Below, piece by piece: positions 50,400 to 62,504 of a stretch of 64,000 bases of DNA. The stretch's first letter is position 1; every line of letters starts with the position of its first letter. The position numbers and the translations under genes are program-made. A model generated the notes under the pieces. It made no database searches. It saw only the letters and a program-made list of their open reading frames with translations, and was not told the origin of the DNA. The stretch is from NCBI GenBank assembly GCA_035502185.1, contig DATJUT010000103.1, positions 1-64,000 of the forward strand, read 5' to 3'. The stretch comes from Gemmatimonadales bacterium (GTDB lineage: Bacteria > Gemmatimonadota > Gemmatimonadetes > Gemmatimonadales > JACORV01).

Positions 50400-53102
50400 A
50401 TGCGCAGCCTGATCGTCTCGCTGGACGCGCTGGAGCGGCGCCGGCCGGAGCTGGCGGCCTCGCCCGAGCTGGCCGCGTTGCGGGCGCGGCTGCGCTCCGA
50501 GCTGGACGACATCGCGGCGCGACCGCTGTACATCCCGGAAGCCAAGGCCCTGCTGTCGCGCTGGGGCGCGGCGTGCCGGGACGACGGCGCGGAGCTGGTC
50601 TTCGACCCGTGGTCGCCGCAGGGGCAGCGCTGCTCCCGCTGCGGCCGCGTGTGGGCCACCGACCAGAGCCACCGCTGGTGGGTGTACTGGTACCAGCTGT
50701 GGCTGGCGGAGCAGTGCTGGCAGCTGGCGCTGCTCGGCCTCCTCGACGCCGCGCCGCGGCTCGAGGCCCGCGCGCTCGAGATCCTCGCCGGGCTGGCGTC
50801 CCGCTACCTGACCTATCCCAACGCCGACAACGCCCTCGGCCCGAGCCGTCCGTTCTTCTCGACCTACCTCGAGTCCATCTGGGTGCTGCAGGTCGCCGCG
50901 GCCGCGTCGCTGCTTGCCGAGCACGGCCGGCTGCCCGGCGACCTGGAGCGCGAGCTGGTGGCCCGGCTGTTCCGGCCCTCGGCCGAGACGATCGCCGACT
51001 ACGACGAGCCGGGCTCCAACCGGCAGGCGTGGAATGCGGCCGCGCTGTACGCGCTCGGCGCCGTGCTGGACGACGCGGGACTCCGCGAGCGCGCGGCGCA
51101 CGGCCCCGCAGGCATCCTCGCCACGCTCGACGGGGGACTGCGGTCCGACGGCCTGTGGTACGAAGGCGAGAACTACCACTGGTTCGCGCTGCGCGGCCTG
51201 GCGTGGGGCGCCGAGATGCTGCGGACGGCGGGCGAGGCGGACCTGTGGACGAGCGACGCGGCGGCGGCGGCCAAGTTCCGCGACGGATTCTGGGCGCCGG
51301 TCCGGACCGCCCTGCCGGACTTCACGTTCCCGGCGCGCCGCGACTCCAAGTTCGGCGTCTCGCTCCGCCAGCGCCGCATGGCGGAGCTGTGGGAGCTCGC
51401 GCTCGCCCGCACCGCTCGCGCGGACCTCGCGGCGCTGCTGGTCCACGTCTACGACCCGGCGGTGGCGGTCGTCGAGGGCGGCAGGGGCCTGGTGACCGAG
51501 GTGGAGCGCGCCGAGCCGCCGACCGGCGTGCGGCGGCCGGACCTGGGTTGGAAGGGCCTGGTGTGGGCGGTGGAGTCGCTGCCGCCCGCCGCCGCGCCCT
51601 CGTGGCCGCCCGGCTCGGCGCACCTCGAGGACACCGGGCTGGCGGTCTTCCGGCGGGACGCCGGCCGGACCTACGCCAGCCTCGACTACGGGGAGAGCGG
51701 GGGCGGGCACGGGCATCCGGATCGCCTCAACCTCACGCTCCACGCGGGCGGCGTGCCGTGGCTGGTGGACTTCGGCACCGCGTCGTACGTCGCGCCGTCA
51801 CTCGGGTGGTACCGCTCGACCCTGGCGCACAACGCGCCGCTGGTGGACGGACTGTCGCAGGGGCCGGCGCAGGGCGTGTGCGTGGGCTACGAGGAACGCG
51901 GCGACTACGGCTGGGTGTGCGCGCAGCTGGCGGAGGGATCGGCCTACGACGGCGTGGGCCTGCAGCGCACCATCGTGGTGACGCCCGGGTACCTGCTCGA
52001 CGTCGTCCAGATGGCGAGCGGCGTCGGCGAGCGGATGCTGGCGCTCCCCTGGCACGGGTGGGGCCGCGTGGAGCCGCACGGGGCGGGCCTCACCTTCGTG
52101 CGCGACGACGGGACGCTGCATGTCCTGCTCGCGGGGCGGCAGCCCTTCCAGGTGCAGCTCTCGACCGCGCCGGGTCCGCCGGTCGGTGGCGGCGATGGCG
52201 AGGACCTCCAGTTCGCGGTCGTGGTCTCCTCCGGCGAGGAGGTGACGCTCGCCGCGTGCGTGGCCCACCAGGGCGGCGTCGAGGAGCTCGAGTGTCACAA
52301 GGGATCGTTCGTGGTCCGGCTCGCGGGCGGCGGGATGCACTCGCACGCGCCCACGGAGCACGGCTGGCACATCGACCTGGGGCGCGGGGATCCCATCGAG
52401 CTGGGCGGGGCGCGCGAGCCGCCGGAGGAGGCGGTGCCCGCCGCCGCACCGGCGCCGGAGGCGCGGGTCGCCGCGGCGCGGAGCCTCCTGGTGCGGGAGC
52501 CCCCGGCGCTCGACGGCACGCTGGCCGGCTTCCGGGTCGACGAGCCGCTGGCGCTCGATCGGGCGGATCAGTTCCGGCGCGCCGAGGAGCCGTGGGCGGG
52601 CCCGGAGGCCTTCTCCGCGCGGGCCTGGCTGAACCACCTGGACTCGACGGTATTCCTCGCGGTCGAGGTCACGGCGCCCGAGCCGGCGTTCCGGGCACGC
52701 GGTGAGGCGGATCCGGAGTGGGACAACGAAAGCCCCGACATCCACTCGGACGGGATCCAGGTGTACGTCGAAGGCGTGAGCTTCCTCGGCTGGCTGGTGG
52801 TGCCCGACGGCGACGACGAGTCGGAGCTGAAGGTGTCGGCGGTGCGCGGCACCGACGCGTCGTCCGAGATGCTGCACGGTGCGTGGGCGCCGACGGAGCG
52901 CGGCTACCGGATCACCTGTGCCATCGAGCTGCCGGACGACGTGGGGGACTTCGGCTTCGACCTGTGCGTGAACCGGTTCCGCGAGGGACGGGAGCGGCGG
53001 GTCGGTCAGCTGGTGTGGTCGGGTGCGGGCGGCAGCCGCCTCTACCTGGCGGGGGACCGGCCGTTGAGCCACCGGCTGCCGCTGGTGGCGGCGCGGCCGT
53101 GA
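50400..53102 (+). CDS. heparinase II/III-family lyase with C-terminal CBM9-like domain
   Basis: This is a 900-residue protein. An alpha-barrel lyase N-domain (about 80-370) has the Tyr-His segment GLWYEGENYHWFALRGLAWG near 257. A beta-sandwich heparinase II/III domain (about 400-640) has HGHPDRLNLTLHAGGVPWLVDFGTASY near 437 and LAHNAPLVDG. A carbohydrate-binding family 9-like domain (about 697-900) follows an Ala/Pro linker. A CSRCGRVW motif near residue 77 may bind zinc. Family enzymes cleave acidic polysaccharides by beta-elimination. No signal peptide is seen, which is unusual for a polysaccharide lyase and suggests it works on imported oligosaccharides. Confidence 0.9.
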   Translation: MRSLIVSLDALERRRPELAASPELAALRARLRSELDDIAARPLYIPEAKALLSRWGAACRDDGAELVFDPWSPQGQRCSRCGRVWATDQSHRWWVYWYQLWLAEQCWQLALLGLLDAAPRLEARALEILAGLASRYLTYPNADNALGPSRPFFSTYLESIWVLQVAAAASLLAEHGRLPGDLERELVARLFRPSAETIADYDEPGSNRQAWNAAALYALGAVLDDAGLRERAAHGPAGILATLDGGLRSDGLWYEGENYHWFALRGLAWGAEMLRTAGEADLWTSDAAAAAKFRDGFWAPVRTALPDFTFPARRDSKFGVSLRQRRMAELWELALARTARADLAALLVHVYDPAVAVVEGGRGLVTEVERAEPPTGVRRPDLGWKGLVWAVESLPPAAAPSWPPGSAHLEDTGLAVFRRDAGRTYASLDYGESGGGHGHPDRLNLTLHAGGVPWLVDFGTASYVAPSLGWYRSTLAHNAPLVDGLSQGPAQGVCVGYEERGDYGWVCAQLAEGSAYDGVGLQRTIVVTPGYLLDVVQMASGVGERMLALPWHGWGRVEPHGAGLTFVRDDGTLHVLLAGRQPFQVQLSTAPGPPVGGGDGEDLQFAVVVSSGEEVTLAACVAHQGGVEELECHKGSFVVRLAGGGMHSHAPTEHGWHIDLGRGDPIELGGAREPPEEAVPAAAPAPEARVAAARSLLVREPPALDGTLAGFRVDEPLALDRADQFRRAEEPWAGPEAFSARAWLNHLDSTVFLAVEVTAPEPAFRARGEADPEWDNESPDIHSDGIQVYVEGVSFLGWLVVPDGDDESELKVSAVRGTDASSEMLHGAWAPTERGYRITCAIELPDDVGDFGFDLCVNRFREGRERRVGQLVWSGAGGSRLYLAGDRPLSHRLPLVAARP

Positions 53103-53109
53103 GGATCGG

Positions 53110-54282
53110 GTGAGCGACGCCGGCGACCTGGAGCGGCGCGCCGCGAGGGCCGTGGCGGGCTTCACGTCCACCCGCTCCAAGGGCCCCGACGCGATGTTCG
53201 GCGGGCCCGGCGGGCCGACGCACCTGGTGCGCTCGCGCGGCGCGCGAGTGGAGACGGTGGACGGCCGCGAGCTGCTGGACTGGACGATGGCCCTCGGCGC
53301 GGTCGCCCTGGGCTACGCCCACCCGAGGGTCGTGGAGGCCGCCGCACGCGCGGCCCGCGACGGCGCCGTGGGGCCGCTGCCGCACCGGCTGGAGGTCGAG
53401 GTGGCCGAGCGGCTGTGCGCGTGCTATCCCGGGGCCGGGCTGGCGCGCTGGTTCAAGACCGGCGCCGAGGCCGTGCAGGCCGCGGTGCGCGTGGCGCGGC
53501 TCGCCACCGGCCGCGAGCGGGTGGTGCATGTCGGCTACCACGGGTGGCTGGACGGACCGACCGTCGGGGCCGGGGTGCCGCGCGGCACCGCGGCGATGTG
53601 GGCCACGGCACCGTTCGACGACCTCCCGGCGCTCGGGGAGCGGCTCACCGCGGCCGACGCGGCGGCCGCGATCGTCGTGGAGCCGGTGATCGAGCGCGCG
53701 CCGTCGCCGGGGTGGCTCGCGGGAGTGCGCCGCCTGGCGACGGAGCACGGCGCCGTGCTGGTGTTCGACGAGATCAAGACGGCCTTCCGCCTCGCGGCCG
53801 GCGGGGCGGCCCGGCGTTGGGACGTCCAGCCGGACCTGGCCGTGGTGGGGAAGGCCCTGGCGAACGGCTTTCCGCTCGCCGCGCTGCTGGGACGTGCCGA
53901 GCTGATGGCGCGGGTGCGGGAAACCTGGATCTCCTCGACGCTCGCCACGGAGTTCGTGGCGCTGGCCGCGGCCGGCGCGGTGCTCGACGTATGGGCCGAG
54001 ATCGACGTGGCGGCCCACCTGGCGCGGGTCGGAACCGGGATCCGGGCGGCGCTGGAGGCCTGCGCCGCGGCGGGAGGGTGGACCGTGGAAGGCATGCCCG
54101 AGATGTGGTTCCTGCGGTTTTCCGACCCCGAGCGCGAGCGGCGGTTCCTGCTGGGATGCGTCGGCCGGGGCGTGCTCCTCAAGCGCGGCGCCTACGACTT
54201 CCCCAGCCTCGCCCACGGTGACGCCGAGGTGGAGGAGACGATGCGCGCCGTCCGCGCCACGCTGCCGGAGCTGGGTCCGTGA
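53110..54282 (+). CDS. class III PLP-dependent aminotransferase
   Basis: This is a 390-residue PLP enzyme of the acetylornithine / glutamate-1-semialdehyde fold. The Schiff-base Lys is near residue 248 in VVGKALANGFPLAALLG. The cofactor Asp is in VFDEIKTAFRL, and the phosphate-binding region is WFKTGAEAVQAAVRVARLATGR. VVHVGYHGWLDG is close to the GSA aminomutase family. Its place between a heparinase and amidohydrolases, not heme genes, suggests it acts on an amino- or keto-sugar. The next gene overlaps by 4 bases. Confidence 0.9.
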   Translation: MSDAGDLERRAARAVAGFTSTRSKGPDAMFGGPGGPTHLVRSRGARVETVDGRELLDWTMALGAVALGYAHPRVVEAAARAARDGAVGPLPHRLEVEVAERLCACYPGAGLARWFKTGAEAVQAAVRVARLATGRERVVHVGYHGWLDGPTVGAGVPRGTAAMWATAPFDDLPALGERLTAADAAAAIVVEPVIERAPSPGWLAGVRRLATEHGAVLVFDEIKTAFRLAAGGAARRWDVQPDLAVVGKALANGFPLAALLGRAELMARVRETWISSTLATEFVALAAAGAVLDVWAEIDVAAHLARVGTGIRAALEACAAAGGWTVEGMPEMWFLRFSDPERERRFLLGCVGRGVLLKRGAYDFPSLAHGDAEVEETMRAVRATLPELGP

Positions 54283-55094
54283 CCCGGGCGGCGGCGCCGC
54301 GGCCGCTGGTGGACGTGCACGCGCACTTCCTCCACGAGGGCTGCGGGCGGACGGACTGGGCCGGGCGGAACGCCAGCCGCCTCGCGGCGGGCGCGCGCAT
54401 CGGCATCACGGTGCACGTGGCTTCCATCCTGGGCAGCTTCGGGCACACTTCGCCCACGTACTTCCCGTCGCCACCGGACGTGTCGGCCGGGAACGAGGCG
54501 ATGCGGGCCATCGCGCGCGCCCACCCGGGCGTGGTCCTGGGCTACGTGACGGTGAACCCCAACTACGCGGACCACGCCATCGCCGAGATCGAGCTGGGTC
54601 TCGCGGCGGGGATGGTCGGCGTCAAGCTCGCCGCCAGCCGCCGCGCGAGCGATGCGCTGCTGGATCCGATCGCGGCGCTCGCGGCCGAGCGCGGGGTGCC
54701 CGTGCTCCAGCACGTCTGGCAGCGCCGCGTGCGGGAGGTGCCGGGCCAGGAAATCTCCGACGCGCTCGATCTCGCGGCGCTCGCGGCGCGCCACGGCGCC
54801 GGCCGGTTCATCCTCGCGCACATCGGGGGCGGCGGCGACTGGGCGCACTCGCTGCGCGCCCTCGCCACGGTGCCCAACGTGTTCGTGGATCTCTCGGGCA
54901 GCGGCGTGGACCGGGGGATGCTCGAGCTGTGCCTGGAGTGCGTGGGGGCGGGCCGGCTGCTGTGGGGCACGGACCTGACGATGGACACGGGGCTCGCGAA
55001 GCTGCGCGCGCTGGAGGCGATGAACCTCGCGGGCGATGCACTGGAGGAGATCCGATGGAAGACCGCGGCGCGGCTCTTCCGCCTGGGCTTGTAG
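54279..55094 (+). CDS. metal-dependent amidohydrolase (amidohydrolase-2 family)
   Basis: This is a 271-residue TIM-barrel hydrolase. The metal and catalytic residues appear intact: DVHAHF (HxH) at the N-terminus, GVKLAA, QHVW, ILAHIGGG, and the final Asp in LLWGTDLTMDTG. It could hydrolyse a lactone, an amide or a decarboxylation substrate. The GTG start overlaps the aminotransferase stop. It overlaps the second amidohydrolase by 40 bases, indicating tight coupling. Confidence 0.88.
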   Translation: MTRAAAPRPLVDVHAHFLHEGCGRTDWAGRNASRLAAGARIGITVHVASILGSFGHTSPTYFPSPPDVSAGNEAMRAIARAHPGVVLGYVTVNPNYADHAIAEIELGLAAGMVGVKLAASRRASDALLDPIAALAAERGVPVLQHVWQRRVREVPGQEISDALDLAALAARHGAGRFILAHIGGGGDWAHSLRALATVPNVFVDLSGSGVDRGMLELCLECVGAGRLLWGTDLTMDTGLAKLRALEAMNLAGDALEEIRWKTAARLFRLGL

Positions 55095-55801
55095 ACCACA
55101 ACGCGCTGATCGGCGCGTACCCGTTCCGGCGTCTGCCCGACCCGACGCCGGAGCGGCTGGTCGCCGAGCTGGAGCGGCTGGGCATCGCCCGCGCGTGGGT
55201 CGGGCACGTGCCGAGCATCTTCTACCGCGACGTGGCCGCGGGCAACGACGAGCTGCTGCGCTGGCTCGAGCCGCACCGCCCGCGCCTGCTGCCGGTGCCG
55301 GCCGTGAACCCAGCGTACCCGGGCTGGCGGCGGGAGCTGGAGCGCGCCCGCGCCGGGGGATGTCCGGCGGTCCGGACCTATCCGGCCCACTACGGGTTCG
55401 ACGCCGCCGGTCCCGAGATGCGGGCGCTGGCGGGGGCGTGCGGCGATCTCGATCTCGCGCTGGTGCTGACGGTGCGCCTCGAGGACGGACGGCAGCGCCA
55501 CCGGCTCGACGTCGCGGGCGAGCTGCTGGGCGCCGACGTGCGCGCGACGGTCCGCGCGCACCCGCGGGTGCGCGTCCTGGTGACCAACGCGGACCGCGCG
55601 TTGATCGAGGAGGTGCACTTCGGCTCCACGCCCGAGGAGGCCGCGCGCCTGCACTGGGACATCGCCTGGCTGTGGGGGCCGCCCGACGACCAGCTGGCGG
55701 CGCTCCACCGGAGCATGGGAAAGGACCGCTTCGTGCTCGGAACGCACTTCCCCTTCCGGCTCCCGGAGGCGGCGCTCGCGCGCCGGGCGCTCGCCGAGTA
55801 G
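55055..55801 (+). CDS. amidohydrolase-related protein lacking metal ligands
   Basis: This 248-residue protein is related to the gene before it. The N-terminal HxH is replaced by DHNALIGAYPFRRLP. The final catalytic Asp position reads VLGTHFPFRLPE. LTVRLEDGRQRHR and VRVLVTNADRALIEE are visible. It is probably not catalytic alone and may be a partner subunit of the overlapping intact amidohydrolase, which is inference. ATG 55055 was chosen because the homologous fold begins within about 12 residues of it. Confidence 0.82.
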   Translation: MEDRGAALPPGLVDHNALIGAYPFRRLPDPTPERLVAELERLGIARAWVGHVPSIFYRDVAAGNDELLRWLEPHRPRLLPVPAVNPAYPGWRRELERARAGGCPAVRTYPAHYGFDAAGPEMRALAGACGDLDLALVLTVRLEDGRQRHRLDVAGELLGADVRATVRAHPRVRVLVTNADRALIEEVHFGSTPEEAARLHWDIAWLWGPPDDQLAALHRSMGKDRFVLGTHFPFRLPEAALARRALAE

Positions 55802-55854
55802 CGGCGTCGCGCCCACCCGCATAGCTTGCCCGGCGCGCGTCCCTGTTCGGGCGC

Positions 55855-56847
55855 GTGTTCGCGTTGACCGAGGTGGCTCGAGTGGTCCTGGCCGAGATCG
55901 TCTTCCCCGGATGGAATCCCGTCGCGTTCCACCTCGGCCCGCTGGCGGTGCGCTGGTACGGGCTCGCCTATCTCGCCGGCTTCCTCGCCGCCGGCGCCCT
56001 GCTCGACAAGATGGTGCGCGACCGGTTCCTGCCGCTCACCTCCGCGGCGGTGAGCGACCTGGTGGGATGGCTCGTGGTGGGGGTGCTGCTCGGCGGGCGC
56101 CTGGGCTATGCGCTGTTCTACGATCCGGCCATGTTCGCCCGGCCGCTCGACCTGATCAAGGTGTGGGAGGGCGGTCTGTCGTTTCACGGCGGCCTGGCCG
56201 GCGTCGTCGTGGCCTCGGTGCTGTTCGCGCGCCGCCGCAAGATCGCCTGGCGGCGGCTGGCCGACGCCCTGGTGCTGGCGGCGCCGGTCGGGATCTTCCT
56301 GGTGCGGATCGCGAACTTCCTCAACGGGGAGCTGTTCGGCCGCGTGGCACCGCCGGGCCTGCCGTGGGGGATGCGGTTCCCAACGGACCCCGCGGCGCTC
56401 GCACTCTCGCCGGAGCTGGCGCGTGCCGGAAGCATGAACTGGCACGACGCCTACGCGGCGCTGCGCGCCAGCGGAGGGTGGGCGGCCATCGCGGTGCAGG
56501 TGCCGCTGCGCCATCCGTCGCAGCTGTACGAATCCCTGCTCGAAGGCGCCGTGGTGGGCGCGACCCTGTGGACGGTGTACCTGCGCCGCCGCGCGACCCT
56601 GCGACCCGGCACGCCGGCGGCGCTGTTCCTGCTGCTCTACGCGGCGGCGCGGTTTCTCATCGAGTTCACCCGCCAGCCGGACCCGCAGTTCGTCACGCCC
56701 GCCCACCCGCTCGGCACGGTCCTGGGACCGCTCTCGATGGGCCAGGTACTGAGCCTGCTGCTGGCGCTGGGCGGCGTCGTGCTGCTGCTGTGGCAGGCCA
56801 GGGTCGCACCGCCCGCCGCCGCGCCGCCGCCCCCCTCGGCAGCCTGA
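55855..56847 (+). CDS. lgt: prolipoprotein diacylglyceryl transferase
   Basis: This 330-residue inner-membrane enzyme transfers diacylglycerol to the lipobox Cys of prolipoproteins, such as the lipoproteins encoded nearby. About seven helices are visible. Conserved motifs are LAVRWYGLAYLAGF, GGRLGYALFYD, GGLSFHGGLAG, VRIANFLNGELFGR and HPSQLYESLLEG. The region between the fifth and sixth helices carries a family-typical insertion. The start is uncertain among several GTG and TTG codons from 55855; a TAGCTT box ends 27 bases before 55855. The Pro/Ala-rich C-terminus is unremarkable. Confidence 0.94.
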   Translation: MFALTEVARVVLAEIVFPGWNPVAFHLGPLAVRWYGLAYLAGFLAAGALLDKMVRDRFLPLTSAAVSDLVGWLVVGVLLGGRLGYALFYDPAMFARPLDLIKVWEGGLSFHGGLAGVVVASVLFARRRKIAWRRLADALVLAAPVGIFLVRIANFLNGELFGRVAPPGLPWGMRFPTDPAALALSPELARAGSMNWHDAYAALRASGGWAAIAVQVPLRHPSQLYESLLEGAVVGATLWTVYLRRRATLRPGTPAALFLLLYAAARFLIEFTRQPDPQFVTPAHPLGTVLGPLSMGQVLSLLLALGGVVLLLWQARVAPPAAAPPPPSAA

Positions 56848-56912
56848 AAGCGGCGCGGACCCGCCACCGCCGCGCCGCGCTGCGACCGGGCCCCTCCGGG
56901 CCCCGGCGGCCC

Positions 56913-56941
56913 TTGTGAATACTTTCACTCGTTGCTAGAAT
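56913..56941 (+). promoter_or_regulatory. sigma70-type promoter of the alternative complex III operon
   Basis: TTGTGA (56913-56918), a 17-base spacer, and TAGAAT (56936-56941) give a predicted start near 56948 with a leader of about 50 bases before actA. Confidence 0.7.
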
Positions 56942-56998
56942 GCCGCGTCCTTTCCCCATACGACGTCTGCGGCGTCTCACCCTCTGGCCAGGGCCTGG

Positions 56999-57646
56999 AT
57001 GACGCGTTCGACCTATGTGATCGCCGGCGGTGTGCTGCTCGGTCTGACCGCAGCACTCGCCGGCGTTTCGTTGGTCAGGGGTCAGGGCGCCGCGGCGCGC
57101 GCGCCGGCCGACACGGCGTTCAGCGCGATTCCACGGTCGGCGGGCGCGGGCTACACCAGCCTCGACGGCGTGCGGCCGGGCGGCGACTGGCCCAGACTGG
57201 GCCGGCTCAAGGGCCCGGTGCAGCCGATCTTCTACCGGCACGACGTCCACGCCGGCCAGTATCGCATTCCCTGCCTGTACTGCCACAACAACGCGGCCAA
57301 CTCCTGGACGGTGAACCTGCCGTCGGAGAGCACGTGCATGGGCTGCCACCTCGTGACGTCGGCGCCCGACACGGCGGGGAACCCGAACGCCGACATCGCG
57401 AAGCTCCGGGATTTCTACGCCAAGGGCGTCTCGATCCCGTGGGTGCGGATCAACAAGATCCCGGAATACGCGCACTTCCCGCACATGCGCCACGTCGCGG
57501 CCGGTCTCGCCTGCCAGACCTGCCACGGCAACATCCAGCAGATGCCGCGCGTGTTCCCGGTGCGCAACGTGAGCAACATGGGCTGGTGCACGAACTGCCA
57601 CATGGAGCGCGGCGTGACCCGCGACTGCACTGCGTGCCACTTCTAG
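56999..57646 (+). CDS. actA: alternative complex III subunit ActA, pentaheme cytochrome c
   Basis: This is a 215-residue periplasmic cytochrome with one N-terminal membrane anchor. There are five CxxCH motifs: CLYCH, CMGCH, CQTCH, CTNCH and CTACH. FYRHDVHAG and FPHMRHVAAGLACQTCHGNIQQM are typical of ActA and the cytochrome c7/NapC-like fold. It collects electrons within the quinol:cytochrome c oxidoreductase complex. It is first in an operon with a clear promoter 58 bases upstream. Confidence 0.95.
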   Translation: MTRSTYVIAGGVLLGLTAALAGVSLVRGQGAAARAPADTAFSAIPRSAGAGYTSLDGVRPGGDWPRLGRLKGPVQPIFYRHDVHAGQYRIPCLYCHNNAANSWTVNLPSESTCMGCHLVTSAPDTAGNPNADIAKLRDFYAKGVSIPWVRINKIPEYAHFPHMRHVAAGLACQTCHGNIQQMPRVFPVRNVSNMGWCTNCHMERGVTRDCTACHF

Positions 57647-57665
57647 CCGAGCGTCGAGGAGCGTG

Positions 57666-60635
<2,970 letters not shown>

Positions 60636-60639
60636 CGCC

Positions 60640-62001
60640 GTGGGCACCGTGGCCGAGACGCTGTCGGGGGCCGCCGTCGCGGCCGAGCCGTCCTACGCCG
60701 ACGTCACGCGGGACATCGTGGCGACGCTGCGCCCGCCGGGTCGCAAGTACTACGTCGGCCTGGGGTTGGTGCTCCTCGGCCTGGCGTTCGGCGCCGTCTC
60801 GTGGGGCTGGCAGCTCCGCTACGGCCTGGGCGTCACCGGCTACCAGCCGCCGATCTTCTGGGGCACGTACATCGCGTGCTTCGTATTCTGGGTGGGCATC
60901 GCGCACTCGGGCACGCTGATCAGCGCGATCCTGCTGCTGTTCCGCTCGACGTGGCGCACCGCCGTCTACCGCTGCGCCGAGATGATGACGGTGTTCGCGG
61001 TGATGACGGCGGGGCTGTTCCCGGTCCTCCACCTCGGCCGCGCCTGGTACGCCTACTGGGTCTTCCCGTACCCGAACTTCCGCGGCGTGTGGTCGAACTT
61101 CCGCTCGCCGCTGGTGTGGGACGTCTTCGCGATCTCGACCTACCTCACGGTGTCGGCCACGTTCCTGACGATGGGGCTGATCCCCGATTTCGCCGCCGTG
61201 CGCGACCAGGCGGCGGGCTGGCGCCAGCGGCTGTACGGGCTGGTGTCGTTCGGGTGGAAGGGGTCGGACCGCGAGTGGCGCCACTGGGGCAAGATGTACC
61301 TGTACCTCGCCGGCTTCGCGACGCCGCTGGTGCTGTCGGTTCACAGCGTCGTGTCGTGGGACTTCGCGATGGCCATCGTGCCGGGCTGGCACGCGACGAT
61401 CTTCGCGCCGTACTTCGTGGCGGGCGCGATCTTCTCGGGCTGCGCCCTGGTGATCACGATCCTCGTGCCGCTGCGGAAGGCGTACCACCTGGAGCGCTAC
61501 ATCCAGGTCCGGCACTTCGACAACCTGGCCAAGGTCTGCCTCTTGACCGGCCTGATCGTGGCGTACGCCTACGGGGTGGAGTTCTTCATCGCCTGGTACA
61601 GCGGCAACCCGTTCGAGCGGGCGTCGTTCTACAACCGCGCCTTCGGGGACTACTGGTGGGCGACCTGGATCATGCTGACCTGCAACGTGTTCGTCCCGCA
61701 GCTGCTGTGGTTCAGGAAGATCCGGACCAGCCTCTCGGCGCTGTTCGCGATCTCGATCTTCATCAACATCGGGATGTGGTTCGAGCGCTGGGTCATCATC
61801 GTGACCGGGCTGTCGCACGAGTACGAGCCGTGGCAGTGGACGTACTACTTCTTCCGCTGGCCCGAGATCGGCATCCTGGTCGGCAGCTTCTGCTGGTTCT
61901 CGATGTGGTTCCTGCTGGCCATCAAGTTCCTGCCGGTGGTGGCCGTCTCCGAGCTGAAGGAGGCGGCGGCGCCGCCCCTGCGGGCGGGGGGCGCGCGATG
62001 A
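60640..62001 (+). CDS. actC: alternative complex III subunit ActC, NrfD/PsrC-like membrane protein
   Basis: This 453-residue quinol-binding membrane subunit has about ten helices. Conserved are VTGYQPPIFWGTYIACFVFWVGIAHSGTLISAILLLFR near the start, and VVSWDFAMAIVPGWHATIFAPYFVAGAIFSG mid-protein, with the His and Asp thought to serve quinol oxidation. The GTG start lies 4 bases after actB. Its stop overlaps the ATG of actD. Confidence 0.95.
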   Translation: MGTVAETLSGAAVAAEPSYADVTRDIVATLRPPGRKYYVGLGLVLLGLAFGAVSWGWQLRYGLGVTGYQPPIFWGTYIACFVFWVGIAHSGTLISAILLLFRSTWRTAVYRCAEMMTVFAVMTAGLFPVLHLGRAWYAYWVFPYPNFRGVWSNFRSPLVWDVFAISTYLTVSATFLTMGLIPDFAAVRDQAAGWRQRLYGLVSFGWKGSDREWRHWGKMYLYLAGFATPLVLSVHSVVSWDFAMAIVPGWHATIFAPYFVAGAIFSGCALVITILVPLRKAYHLERYIQVRHFDNLAKVCLLTGLIVAYAYGVEFFIAWYSGNPFERASFYNRAFGDYWWATWIMLTCNVFVPQLLWFRKIRTSLSALFAISIFINIGMWFERWVIIVTGLSHEYEPWQWTYYFFRWPEIGILVGSFCWFSMWFLLAIKFLPVVAVSELKEAAAPPLRAGGAR

Positions 62002-62504
62002 GCGCCGGGCCCGGGATCGTGGGGGTGTTCGGCCACCTGGACGCGACGGTCGCCGCGATCGAGCAGCTGAAGGCGCGCGGCTACGCCAACTACCGCGTGT
62101 ACTCGCCCGTGCCCCGGCCCGAGCTGGCCGACGCGCTGAAGCAGAAGGTCAGCGCGGTGCGGGTGTTCACCCTGTTCGGCGCGCTGTTCGGCACCTGTTT
62201 CGGCTTCTTCTACGCCATCGCCACCTCGCTCGACTGGCCGCTGATCACCGGCGGCAAGCCCATCATCTCCTGGCCGCCGTTCATCGTGATCGGCTTCGAG
62301 ACCACGATCCTCCTGGGCTCGCTCATCACGGTGGGCGGGATGTTCCTGCTGGCGGGCCTGCCCAAGCTGGGCCGCGCGCCGGGTTACGACCCGCGCTTCA
62401 GCGACGACAAGTTCGGCGTCGTGGCGTTCGGTGGGCCCGCCCAGCTGGCGGAGGCGCGCGAGCTGTTCGCGGCCGCGGGCGCCGAGGAGGTGAAGGATGT
62501 CTGA
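61998..62504 (+). CDS. actD: alternative complex III subunit ActD (DUF3341)
   Basis: This 168-residue protein has two central membrane helices (about 53-75 and 93-120) and a soluble N-domain starting GIVGVFGHLDATVAAIEQLKARG. The C-terminal KFGVVAFGGPAQLAEARELFAAAGAEEV has the family's terminal alpha/beta module. ActD helps hold the membrane part of the complex. ATGA overlap with actC and an 8-base overlap with actE show tight coupling. Confidence 0.93.
   Translation: MSAGPGIVGVFGHLDATVAAIEQLKARGYANYRVYSPVPRPELADALKQKVSAVRVFTLFGALFGTCFGFFYAIATSLDWPLITGGKPIISWPPFIVIGFETTILLGSLITVGGMFLLAGLPKLGRAPGYDPRFSDDKFGVVAFGGPAQLAEARELFAAAGAEEVKDV

Noticed and set aside
53110-54282. Call as glutamate-1-semialdehyde aminomutase (hemL)
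   Set aside because: The fold is shared, but the neighbours are glycan-catabolic, and the sequence around the Lys differs from the usual HemL GKIIGGG pattern.
56886-56906. Terminator hairpin between lgt and actA (GGGCCC repeats)
   Set aside because: Only six pairs form cleanly and no U-tract follows, so it could be chance in GC-rich DNA.
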